From Planctomycetota bacterium (GTDB lineage Bacteria; Planctomycetota; PUPC01; DSUN01), in NCBI GenBank assembly GCA_016872875.1, contig VGYW01000116.1, forward strand, positions 1 through 19,425: a stretch of 19,425 bases of DNA, given 5' to 3'. The position numbers and the translations under genes were made by a program. How positions within the stretch are numbered: position 1 is the stretch's first letter; each line of letters opens with the position of its first letter. This document shows, one piece after another, positions 1 to 6,201 of this stretch. The notes under the pieces were generated by a model. The model was not told the origin of the DNA. It did no database searches and saw nothing but the letters and a program-made list of their open reading frames with translations.

Positions 1-138
1 ATCTTCGTGCGGCCCATCGAGGAGATCACCTTCAACTTCGGCACGATCCGCTGGGAGTACACGCCGAAGGACCACATGGGCAAGCCGCAGGCCGTCCTCC
101 AGTCCGGCTGGAGCCTCGAGCAGAACAAGCCCCTCTGA
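1..138 (+). CDS. hcp: Hcp tube protein, 3' end only
   Basis: The last 45 codons of a gene that enters from the left edge, ending in TGA at 136-138. Hcp hexamers stack into the inner tube of the T6SS that is fired into target cells. The tail contains IRWEYTPKDHMGKP followed by GW.L..N, which is the conserved end of Hcp proteins and closely parallels the tail of the complete Hcp at 298-783 (KLAYTPVDHMGNP, GWDL..N). The two are therefore tandem paralogues rather than one broken gene. The N-terminal part lies outside the window, so nothing can be said about a fused effector domain or its start. The family call rests on a short stretch but is supported by the neighbouring paralogue. Confidence 0.85.
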   Translation: MFVRPIEEITFNFGTIRWEYTPKDHMGKPQAVLQSGWSLEQNKPL

Positions 139-185
139 GCGCGGGAATTGCCGCGCCCTGCCTCTCCGCGCGTTGCGCGCAGCGA

Positions 186-215
186 GCGCCTGGCGCCCGA
201 ACGGGCGCCAGGCGC
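186..215. repeat. Perfect 14-bp hairpin between the two hcp genes
   Basis: The arms GCGCCTGGCGCCCG (186-199) and CGGGCGCCAGGCGC (202-215) are exact reverse complements separated by AA. It lies 48 bases after the first hcp stop and 83 bases before the second hcp start. No T-tract follows, so it is not a textbook intrinsic terminator. It could stabilise the 3' end of the abundant upstream hcp transcript or partly attenuate readthrough. The structure is seen directly; the role is inference. Confidence 0.6.
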
Positions 216-297
216 AGCGCGTGCGTGGCCCTAGCGCTTCACAGTCCTCAGCGCGCTGGCTGCGCCGGGAAGAGGCGCGGGGACAGGAGACCCAGCC

Positions 298-783
298 ATG
301 GCGAAGGACAACTTCCTGAAGATCGAGGGGCCCGGCATTGATGGGGAGAGCACGGACCAGGCCCACCAGCGCTGGATCGAGGTCGTGTCGTACAGCCTGG
401 GGCTCAGCCACGCCCGGGCCCTCGGGGGCGCCGCTTCCCCACAGTTCACCGACCTCTCCGTCGTCAAGGTGCTCGACTGCGCCACGCCGAACATCCTCCA
501 GCACTGCGCGAAGGGCACCATCTTCTCCAAAGTGACCCTCCACGTGTGCCGCACCGTGGGAACCGGCGTCCAGCACGTGGCCCTCTGCATCGCCCTGGAG
601 GGCGTCACAATCTCGAGCCATCACCCGGGCGGCGTCGTGCAGGGGGAACTGGTCCCGTCGGAGGAAGTCAGCTTCTGCTTCAACAAGATCAAGCTGGCGT
701 ACACTCCGGTTGACCACATGGGCAACCCTCTCGCGAAGACGGAGCGAGGGTGGGACCTCAAGAAGAATGCTCCCGCCCAGTAG
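298..783 (+). CDS. hcp: Hcp, T6SS inner-tube protein (second copy)
   Basis: A 161-residue protein of normal Hcp length. It opens with a DNFLKIEGPGIDGESTD segment, followed by H..WIEV.S and a C-terminal YTPVDHMGNP/GWDL motif, all typical of the family. Hcp forms hexameric rings that polymerise into the tube inside the contractile sheath, and it can also act as chaperone for small effectors. The ATG at 298 is preceded by AGGAGA at 285-290, seven bases away, which fixes the start. The gene follows another hcp, and its end overlaps the start of the YkgJ-type gene by 17 bases. No effector extension is present. Why two Hcps are kept is unknown; they could fit different cargoes or be expressed at different levels. 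Confidence 0.93.
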   Translation: MAKDNFLKIEGPGIDGESTDQAHQRWIEVVSYSLGLSHARALGGAASPQFTDLSVVKVLDCATPNILQHCAKGTIFSKVTLHVCRTVGTGVQHVALCIALEGVTISSHHPGGVVQGELVPSEEVSFCFNKIKLAYTPVDHMGNPLAKTERGWDLKKNAPAQ

Positions 784-1525
784 CCAGCAGCGACGGGTCT
801 GCGGCCTCCGCCTCAGGCTCGGCGGCGCAGAAGTGCACTTCAACCACACGGTCCCCCCGGGGCCCGTGCGGGTCGCCGACATTCTCCCCGCGCTCCAGGC
901 GCTGACCGATCTCATCGTGGAGTCCGCCGCGCGGCCGGGGAAGCAGGCCTCGTGCCGAGCCGGGTGTGGGGCCTGCTGCCGGCAGCCCGTGCCGGTGGCC
1001 GAAGCGGAAGCCGTCCAGCTCGCCGAGATGGTGGCGGCCATGCCGGCCGCCAGGAGGGAACGCGTGCTTCGCCGCTTCGAGGCTGCCCTCGCGAGGCTGG
1101 CACGCGCCGGCCAGTTGGAGCCCCTCCGCCGCCTGGCGCGCACGGCGGACCCGGAGGCCCGGCAGGGCATCGGCTTGGCCTACCTCAGCCTCCAGATCCC
1201 CTGCCCCTTCCTGGACGCCGAGTCGTGCAGCATCCATCCGCGCCGGCCCCTGGCTTGCCGCGAGTACCTCGTCACGTCGCCGCCGTCGCACTGCGCGCGG
1301 CCGGAACTGGGGGTGGAGAGAGTGGTGCTGCCGGTCAACCCCTCGCGCTTGCTGTACCGGTTCGGGGACGGCGCGGGCGACGACCGGCCGCGGTGGCTGC
1401 CGCTCGTGCTGGCCCTGGAGTGGGCGGAGCAAGGGCGCGCCAGGGCGGCCCGCCGCTTCCCTGGCCACGAGCTCTTCGAGCGTTTCGTCAGCCGGCTGGC
1501 CCGGCAGGGCACTTCTGATCTCTAG
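767..1525 (+). CDS. YkgJ-family cysteine-cluster protein
   Basis: A 252-residue protein (from the ATG at 767) with a C-x3-C-x2-CC cluster at C63, C67, C70 and C71, and a second set C146, C154 and C164 in a C-P-F-L...C-S-I-H...RPLACREY context. This is the hallmark of the YkgJ family of putative zinc- or iron-chelating proteins (PF03692). Between the two sets is an arginine-rich helical stretch. The N-terminal 45 residues look like beta strands (LRLRLGG..VHF). The biochemical role of the family is not established. The start is uncertain: 767 overlaps the hcp stop by 17 bases and has only an A/G-rich AAGAAG upstream; an in-frame ATG at 710 would add residues with no family resemblance, and a GTG at 833 is also possible. 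Its place between hcp and tagJ suggests co-transcription with the T6SS, but it is not a known core component. Confidence 0.75.
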   Translation: MLPPSSQQRRVCGLRLRLGGAEVHFNHTVPPGPVRVADILPALQALTDLIVESAARPGKQASCRAGCGACCRQPVPVAEAEAVQLAEMVAAMPAARRERVLRRFEAALARLARAGQLEPLRRLARTADPEARQGIGLAYLSLQIPCPFLDAESCSIHPRRPLACREYLVTSPPSHCARPELGVERVVLPVNPSRLLYRFGDGAGDDRPRWLPLVLALEWAEQGRARAARRFPGHELFERFVSRLARQGTSDL

Positions 1526-1538
1526 CCAGCGATCAGAA
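1513..1538. repeat. Inverted repeat at the end of the YkgJ-type gene
   Basis: TTCTGATC (1513-1520) and GATCAGAA (1531-1538) are perfect 8-bp arms around a 10-base loop containing the TAG stop. There is no T-run after it, so terminator activity would be weak. It sits immediately upstream of the -35-like hexamer at 1543, so an operator role is equally possible. Confidence 0.4.
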
Positions 1539-1542
1539 ATGG

Positions 1543-1571
1543 TTGCGCTCCGCCCGCCGCTCGGATAGAAT
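1543..1571 (+). promoter_or_regulatory. Candidate sigma70-like promoter for tagJ-tssE and downstream genes
   Basis: TTGCGC at 1543-1548 and TAGAAT at 1566-1571 are separated by exactly 17 bases. The -10 matches the consensus at five of six positions, the -35 only at its TTG. It sits in a 77-base gap, one of the few A/T-rich spots in this stretch, and would start transcription about 25 bases before the tagJ ATG. The consensus is that of well-studied bacteria and the host is not identified, so this is a candidate only. Confidence 0.45.
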
Positions 1572-1602
1572 GCTCTTATACCTTTCTGGGGGTGAACCGC
1601 AC

Positions 1603-2472
1603 ATGGCAGATCCCGAAACGCTGATTCGTGAGGGCAAGCTCGCCGAGGCCCTACAGGAGCTTCAGGACCGCATCCGCAAGAGCCCAGCCGACCCCAAGCT
1701 GCGCATCTTCCTCTTCCAGTTGCTGTGCGTCCTGGGCGACTGGGAGCGGGCCATGACCCAGCTCAACGTGGCCGGGGAGATGGACCCGAAGGCGATGGAC
1801 ATGGCCCTGGTCTATCGCCCGGTGCTGAACTGCGAGGCGCTGCGCGCCGAGGTCTTCGCCGGGCGCCGCGCGCCACACGTCTTCGGCGAGCCCGAAGAGT
1901 GGGTCGGCTGGATGGTCCAGGCCAACCAACTGGTGGGCGAGGGACACTGCCAGGCATCCCAGGAGCTCCGCGCCAAGGCCCTCGAAGCCGCCCCTGCGAC
2001 CCCCGGCACCATTGACGGCAAGCCCTTCGAGTGGCTCATGGACAACGACCCGCGCCTGGGCCCCATCCTCGAGACGTTCGTGGACGGGCGTTACTTCTGG
2101 GTGCCCATGGACCGGATACGCCGCGTGGTCACGGACAAGCCGGTGGACCTCCGCGACAAGGTGTGGCTGCCGTCCCACTTCATCTGGGCCAACGGCGGCG
2201 CAGCGGTCGGCTTCATCCCCGCCCGCTATCCCGGCTCCGAGGCCTCGGAGGACCCCGCCATCCGCCTGGCGACGCGGACCGACTGGGTGGACCGCGGGAG
2301 CGAGCTCTTCCTGGGCATCGGCCAGCGGATGTTCGCCACCGACGAGGGGGACTACGCGCTGCTCGACATCCGCGCAGTCACCCTCGGCGCCGAGCCGGAC
2401 GCAGGCGAGCTCCCGGACCTCGGCGAGGGCGCGCCGGAAGCGCCGGCCGAAGAAGGGGCCGACGATGCCTGA
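1603..2472 (+). CDS. tagJ: TagJ/ImpE, T6SS accessory protein
   Basis: A 289-residue protein matching the ImpE/SciE/TagJ family. Its N-terminal helical-repeat region begins ADPETLIREGKLAEAL and contains DPKLRIFLFQLLCVLGDWERA, resembling TPR-like helices. The central GKPFEWLMDNDPRLGPILETFVDGRYFWVP is typical of the family. TagJ proteins are known to bind the N-terminal helix of the sheath protein TssB and are thought to assist ClpV-dependent sheath recycling. The ATG at 1603 is chosen because GGGGGTGA at 1587-1594 lies eight bases upstream; an in-frame ATG at 1543 falls in the likely promoter. The 3' end is very acidic (EAPAEEGADDA) and overlaps tssE by 8 bases, indicating translational coupling. 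Confidence 0.87.
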   Translation: MADPETLIREGKLAEALQELQDRIRKSPADPKLRIFLFQLLCVLGDWERAMTQLNVAGEMDPKAMDMALVYRPVLNCEALRAEVFAGRRAPHVFGEPEEWVGWMVQANQLVGEGHCQASQELRAKALEAAPATPGTIDGKPFEWLMDNDPRLGPILETFVDGRYFWVPMDRIRRVVTDKPVDLRDKVWLPSHFIWANGGAAVGFIPARYPGSEASEDPAIRLATRTDWVDRGSELFLGIGQRMFATDEGDYALLDIRAVTLGAEPDAGELPDLGEGAPEAPAEEGADDA

Positions 2473-2959
2473 GCTGATGGCCTACGAACGCCTCCTCCCC
2501 TGCCTCCTCGACCGCCTGACGGACGAAGAGCCGCAGGCCGACAAGGAGAGCCGCGACCGCAGGGTGATCAGCCTGCGCCGCTACGTGGACGGCGTTCGCC
2601 GCGACCTCGGCTGGCTCCTCAACAGCAACGCCCACAACACGTGGGAGAACATCCCCGCCTACCCCGAGGCCGCCCGCTCAGCCCTCAACTACGGCATCCC
2701 CGACCTCTGCGGCGCCACCGGCTCGGGCGTGCGCCTCGAGGACCTCGAGCGGCAGCTCCGGGCGGCCATCCTGGCCTTCGAGCCGCGGCTCGTCCGCGGC
2801 GCGCTCTCCGTCCGCGTCGTCATCGCCGACGAGGAGGACCCGGCCAGCGGCAACATGGTGTCGTTCGAGATCAGCGGCGAGCTCTGGGCTCAGCCAGCTT
2901 CTGAGTCCTTCTTTGTCAAGACCGAGGTGGACCTGGAGACGGGCATCTGGCGACTGTAG
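2465..2959 (+). CDS. tssE: TssE, gp25-like T6SS baseplate protein
   Basis: A 164-residue protein of the gp25/TssE family. It has the N-terminal LLPCLLDRLTDEEP segment, R..SLRRYVDGVRRDLGWLLN, and the conserved E-P-R motif at residues 106-108 (AFEPRL) that marks gp25-like proteins, with a C-terminal F...ELWAQP..E.FFVKTEVDLETG strand region. TssE joins TssF, TssG and TssK in the baseplate wedge from which the sheath is built. The ATG at 2465 overlaps the end of tagJ by 8 bases. Much longer upstream extensions of the frame are only the shadow of tagJ. Length and motifs are normal. Confidence 0.92.
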   Translation: MPELMAYERLLPCLLDRLTDEEPQADKESRDRRVISLRRYVDGVRRDLGWLLNSNAHNTWENIPAYPEAARSALNYGIPDLCGATGSGVRLEDLERQLRAAILAFEPRLVRGALSVRVVIADEEDPASGNMVSFEISGELWAQPASESFFVKTEVDLETGIWRL

Positions 2960-2965
2960 CTTGAC

Positions 2966-2980
2966 GCGGCCAGTGGCCGC
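2966..2980. repeat. Short hairpin after tssE
   Basis: GCGGCC-AGT-GGCCGC forms a compact 6-bp GC stem with a 3-base loop, 6 bases after the tssE stop. No U-tract follows. It may slow 3' exonucleases or weakly attenuate. Confidence 0.4.
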
Positions 2981-2987
2981 AACCAAA

Positions 2988-3062
2988 GGGGATGAATGGA
3001 GGGGTGGATGAATGGATGATTGTCTGACACCCATCCACCCATCCATTCATCCATTCATCCCC
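2988..3062. repeat. Imperfect inverted repeat of GGATGAAT-type units between tssE and tssF
   Basis: The left half is built of GGAT/GAAT tetramers on the + strand and the right half of their complements (CATCCATTCATCC). The outermost 13 bases, GGGGATGAATGGA (2988-3000) and TCCATTCATCCCC (3050-3062), pair perfectly. Inside them, several pairing registers are possible because both arms are simple-sequence repeats. The element fills half of the 149-base gap before tssF, whose ribosome site GGGGGAAG lies just beyond at 3093-3100. No gene is present in the gap. Confidence 0.7.
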
Positions 3063-3108
3063 AGACGTCCGCGCAACGCGCGTACGAGTCACGGGGGAAG
3101 ACACTGAT

Positions 3109-4992
3109 ATGGACGAACGTCTGCTCCGCTTCTACAACCTCGAGCTCTTCCACCTGCGCCACATGGCCGCTGAGTTCGCGGCAGAATTCCCCAAGATCGC
3201 CGGCCGCCTCCTCCTGACCTCTGACGCCTCAGGCCCCTGCGAGGACCCGTGGGTGGAGCGCCTCCTCGAGGGGTTCGCATACCTGGCCTCACGCGTCCAC
3301 GTCAAGCTCGACGCCGAGTTCCCCCGCTTCACCTCCTCGCTCCTCGAGACCGTCTACCCCCACTACCTCGCGCCCACCCCCTCGATGGCCCTGGTGCGCT
3401 TCCACCCCGACCTGAGCGAGGACGGGTTGGCCGACGGCTTTCCCGTCCCGCGCGGCGCCATCCTGCGCGGCCGGGGCGACACTACGAAGTGCGAGTACCG
3501 CACCGCCCACGACGTCACGCTCTGGCCCCTCCAGGTCGTCGAGGCCAGCTACCACACCCGCGACCTCGCGTCGTTCGAGGTCCCCCAGGACCTCAACGTC
3601 CGAGCCGGCATCCGCATCCGCCTCGAGGCCACTGCCGGCCTGAGCTTCGACCAGCTCAAGCTCGACGACCTCACGCTTCACATCCAGGGCGCCGACGAGA
3701 CGCCCATGCGCATCTACGAGCAGTGCTTCGCGCACGGCGCCGGCGTCCTCGTCCAATCCATCACCAAGCCCGTCAAGTGGCAGACCTATCTCCCGCCCCA
3801 GAGCGTGCGCCGCGTGGGCTTCCGCGACGAGGAGGCCCTCCTCCCCTACGACGCCCGCTCCTTCCAGGGCTACAGGCTGCTCCGCGAGTACTTCGCGCTC
3901 CCCCAACGCTTCATGTTCGTCGGCCTCAGCGGCCTCGGGGCCGCGCTCCGCAAGTGCAAGGCCAAGCAGGTGGACGTCATCCTCCTGTCGGACAAGGAGG
4001 ACCTCGAGCTCGAGAACCGCGTGGAAGGGCAGAGCTTCGCGCCCTTCTGCACCCCGGCCATCAACCTCTTCCCGATGCACGCCGACCCCATCCCGCTCAG
4101 CGACCGCTTCGCCGAGCACCACGTCGTGCCCGACAGGACCCGTCCCGACCACTTCGAGGTTTACCAGGTCAAGCGCTGCGTCGGCGTGGCCGCCAAGGCC
4201 ACCGACACGCAGGAGTTCCTCCCCTTCTACTCGGCCAGCGACTTCGATGCCGAGACCGCTGGCGGCGGGGCATACTTCGTCGTCCACCGCGTCCCCAGGG
4301 TGCTCTCCAGCAGAGAGCAGGTCCGCGGCCGCCGCTCCAGCTACGCCGGCAGCGAGGTCTACATCACCCTCGTGGACGCCCGGTCCGCGCCCTACAGGCC
4401 AGACCTGCGCCACCTCTCCGTCGAGACCCTCTGCACCAACCGCGACCTGCCGATCCTCATGCCGGTGGGGGTGGGCGGAAGCGACTTCACGATGGACACC
4501 ACCTCGGCGGCCCCCGTGGAGGCCATCCGTTGCGTCGGCGCGCGGCCGAAGTCCCCCTTGGCCTCTTATGCCGAGGGCGACTTCGCCTGGCGGGCGATCA
4601 GCCATCTCGCCCTCAACTACCTCTCGCTGACCGACACGAGCGAGAAGGAGGGCGCCCTGGCCCTCCGCGACATCCTCAAGCTCTACGCCGGCCAGGGCGA
4701 GGAAGCGGTCCGCAAGCAGATCGAGGGCGTCAAGAGCATCCGCAGCCGCCCCCTCACGCGCCCAGTGCCGACCCCCGGACCGATCGCCTTCGCACGCGGC
4801 CTCGAGGTCACTGTCACCCTCGACGAGGTCGCCTTCGCCGGCACCGGCGTCTTCCTCCTCGGCGCCATCCTCGCCGAGTTCTTCACCAAGTACGTCTCCA
4901 TCAACTCCTTCGTCGAGACCGTGATACAGACCCCCCAGCGTGGGCAGGTGATGCGATGGGTGCCGAAGATCGGGCAGCGGCAGATTCTATGA
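3109..4992 (+). CDS. tssF: TssF, T6SS baseplate protein
   Basis: A 627-residue protein, normal for TssF (ImpG/VasA; DUF879 family). It starts MDERLLRFYNLELFHLRHM followed by AAEFAAEFPKIAGRL, the family's N-terminal signature, and continues with the conserved DPWVERLLEGFAYLASRVHVKLD and LLETVYPHYLAPTPSMA segments. TssF and TssG form the TssF2G1 wedge that links tail sheath initiation, the VgrG hub and the membrane complex. The ATG at 3109 has GGGGGAAG eight bases upstream. It follows tssE after a repeat-bearing 149-base gap and precedes tssG, the usual E-F-G order. The coding sequence is intact, with strong C-ending codon bias like its neighbours. Confidence 0.95.
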   Translation: MDERLLRFYNLELFHLRHMAAEFAAEFPKIAGRLLLTSDASGPCEDPWVERLLEGFAYLASRVHVKLDAEFPRFTSSLLETVYPHYLAPTPSMALVRFHPDLSEDGLADGFPVPRGAILRGRGDTTKCEYRTAHDVTLWPLQVVEASYHTRDLASFEVPQDLNVRAGIRIRLEATAGLSFDQLKLDDLTLHIQGADETPMRIYEQCFAHGAGVLVQSITKPVKWQTYLPPQSVRRVGFRDEEALLPYDARSFQGYRLLREYFALPQRFMFVGLSGLGAALRKCKAKQVDVILLSDKEDLELENRVEGQSFAPFCTPAINLFPMHADPIPLSDRFAEHHVVPDRTRPDHFEVYQVKRCVGVAAKATDTQEFLPFYSASDFDAETAGGGAYFVVHRVPRVLSSREQVRGRRSSYAGSEVYITLVDARSAPYRPDLRHLSVETLCTNRDLPILMPVGVGGSDFTMDTTSAAPVEAIRCVGARPKSPLASYAEGDFAWRAISHLALNYLSLTDTSEKEGALALRDILKLYAGQGEEAVRKQIEGVKSIRSRPLTRPVPTPGPIAFARGLEVTVTLDEVAFAGTGVFLLGAILAEFFTKYVSINSFVETVIQTPQRGQVMRWVPKIGQRQIL

Positions 4993-5000
4993 GCATTTCC

Positions 5001-5060
5001 GATCTCCGATTTTCGATCTCCGATTTCGGATTTCGGATTTCGGATTTCGGATTTCGGATT
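5001..5060. repeat. GATTTCG heptanucleotide tandem repeat between tssF and tssG
   Basis: Five exact GATTTCG units run from 5022 to 5056, followed by GATT. Upstream are three diverged heptads, GATCTCC, GATTTTC and GATCTCC (5001-5021), in the same register. The tract begins 9 bases after the tssF stop and ends directly at the tssG ribosome site (GAGGTGG, 5061-5067). It is strikingly A/T-rich against the GC-rich surroundings. Unit number could vary by slippage, which would change only the spacer, not a reading frame. Confidence 0.9.
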
Positions 5061-5068
5061 GAGGTGGG

Positions 5069-6088
5069 ATGATGGCCATCGAGGACCGCACAGCAGCCGA
5101 TGCTGTCCTGCGCCGCCTCTACGAGAACCCGTACAGCTTCGACTTCTTCATGGCCGTGCGCCGCCTGGAGAACTGCTTCCCGAGCCGCCCCAGGACCGGC
5201 CACTCCCGCACGCCGGCCGGCGACCCCGTCCGCTTCGGCCAGGACCCCACGCTCGCCTTCCCGCCGTCCACCCTCAAGGGCCTGGCCTTCGGCAAGGACG
5301 GGCGGGCGCCCAGGCTCCTACTCCACTTCATGGGCCTCCTGGGCCCCAACGGCCCCCTGCCGCTCCAGCTCACCGCCTACGCCCGCGAGCGGCAACTGGC
5401 CAAGGACAACACGCTCGCCCGCTTCCTCGACGTCTTCAACCACCGCATGGTCTCGCTCTTTTACCGGGCCTGGGCCGCCAGCCAGCAAGCCGTCCAATTC
5501 GAGCGCGGGGGCGACGACCGCTTCGCCGTCTACGTCGGCTCCCTCTTCGGCATCGGCATGCCCAGCCTGCGCAACCGCGACGCCGTGCCCGACGTGGCCA
5601 AGCTCCACTACTCCGGCCGCCTGGCCTGCCAGACCCGCCACGCCGAGGGCCTCCGCGCACTCCTCGAAGACTACTTCCGCATCAAGGTCAACCTCCAGGA
5701 GTTCTGGGGGCAGTGGCTAGACATCCCGGCCGACTGCCAGTGCCGCGTCGGCGAGACGCCCCGCACCGGCCTCCTCGGACGCACCATCGTCGTCGGCTCG
5801 AAGCTCTGGGACTGCCAGCAGAAGTTCCGCCTCCGCTTCGGCCCGATGGGCCTCGCCGACTACGAGCGCATGCTCCCAGGCGGCAACAGCCTTGTCCGCC
5901 TCGTCGTCTGGGCGCGGAACTACGTCGGGGACGAGCTCTCGTGGGACCTCCAGCTCGTCCTCAAGAAGGAGGAGGTCCCGAAGACCCGCATGGGCCAGTA
6001 CGGGCGGCTCGGCTGGACCACCTGGCTCCAGTCCAAGCCCTTCGGCCGCGACGCCGACGACCTCGTCCTGACCCCCTGCGCTGCCTGA
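5069..6088 (+). CDS. tssG: TssG, T6SS baseplate protein
   Basis: A 339-residue protein of the TssG/ImpH/VasB family. Family marks are the N-terminal ENPYSFDFFMAVRRLEN, PVRFGQDPTLAFPPSTL, LLHFMGLLGPNGPLPLQLTAYARER and a central ALLEDYFRIKVNLQEFWGQW segment. TssG pairs with two TssF copies in the baseplate wedge. Two adjacent in-frame ATGs exist at 5069 and 5072; the GAGGTGG at 5061-5067 could serve either, and 5072 may be the better spaced. The gene follows a heptanucleotide repeat that sits directly before its ribosome site. It ends at a 113-base gap containing a pair of facing palindromes. No anomaly is seen in the coding sequence. Confidence 0.93.
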   Translation: MMAIEDRTAADAVLRRLYENPYSFDFFMAVRRLENCFPSRPRTGHSRTPAGDPVRFGQDPTLAFPPSTLKGLAFGKDGRAPRLLLHFMGLLGPNGPLPLQLTAYARERQLAKDNTLARFLDVFNHRMVSLFYRAWAASQQAVQFERGGDDRFAVYVGSLFGIGMPSLRNRDAVPDVAKLHYSGRLACQTRHAEGLRALLEDYFRIKVNLQEFWGQWLDIPADCQCRVGETPRTGLLGRTIVVGSKLWDCQQKFRLRFGPMGLADYERMLPGGNSLVRLVVWARNYVGDELSWDLQLVLKKEEVPKTRMGQYGRLGWTTWLQSKPFGRDADDLVLTPCAA

Positions 6089-6096
6089 AGCACAGT

Positions 6097-6152
6097 TCGC
6101 AGTGCAGCCTTCAGGCCGTATCCGACCGCACGGGCTGAAGCCCGCACTACAA
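6097..6152. repeat. Pair of facing REP-like palindromes between tssG and tssH
   Basis: The right element (6130-6152) contains GGGCTGAAGCCC followed by GCACTACAA. The left element (6097-6119) is an inverted, diverged copy matching 18 of 23 positions, with core GCCTTCAGGC. Two of the five differences fall at bases that pair with each other in the stem, so the palindrome is kept by a compensatory change. The arrangement resembles REPIN elements (two inverted REPs). A further exact copy of the right element lies at 8976-8998. The rest of this gap holds only the tssH ribosome site. Confidence 0.75.
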
Positions 6153-6201
6153 ACGCGGCCGGCGCCGCAAGTTGCCACCCGCTGCTTGAAGGGGCCACCC
6201 A

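Noticed and set aside
710..766. A 19-residue N-terminal extension of the YkgJ-type protein.
   Set aside because: It lies inside hcp coding sequence, has no ribosome site and does not resemble the family; the ATG at 767 is preferred.
1543..1602. A 20-residue N-terminal extension of TagJ.
   Set aside because: It overlaps the candidate promoter and lacks a ribosome site, while the ATG at 1603 has a good one and begins the family-like sequence.
2961..2966. TTGACG as a -35 element for tssF.
   Set aside because: No acceptable -10 hexamer lies 16-18 bases downstream, and the word sits beside a hairpin and repeat.
3249..5072. A + strand open frame overlapping tssF in another frame.
   Set aside because: It encodes Arg/Pro-rich shadow sequence. 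The tssF frame carries all family motifs.
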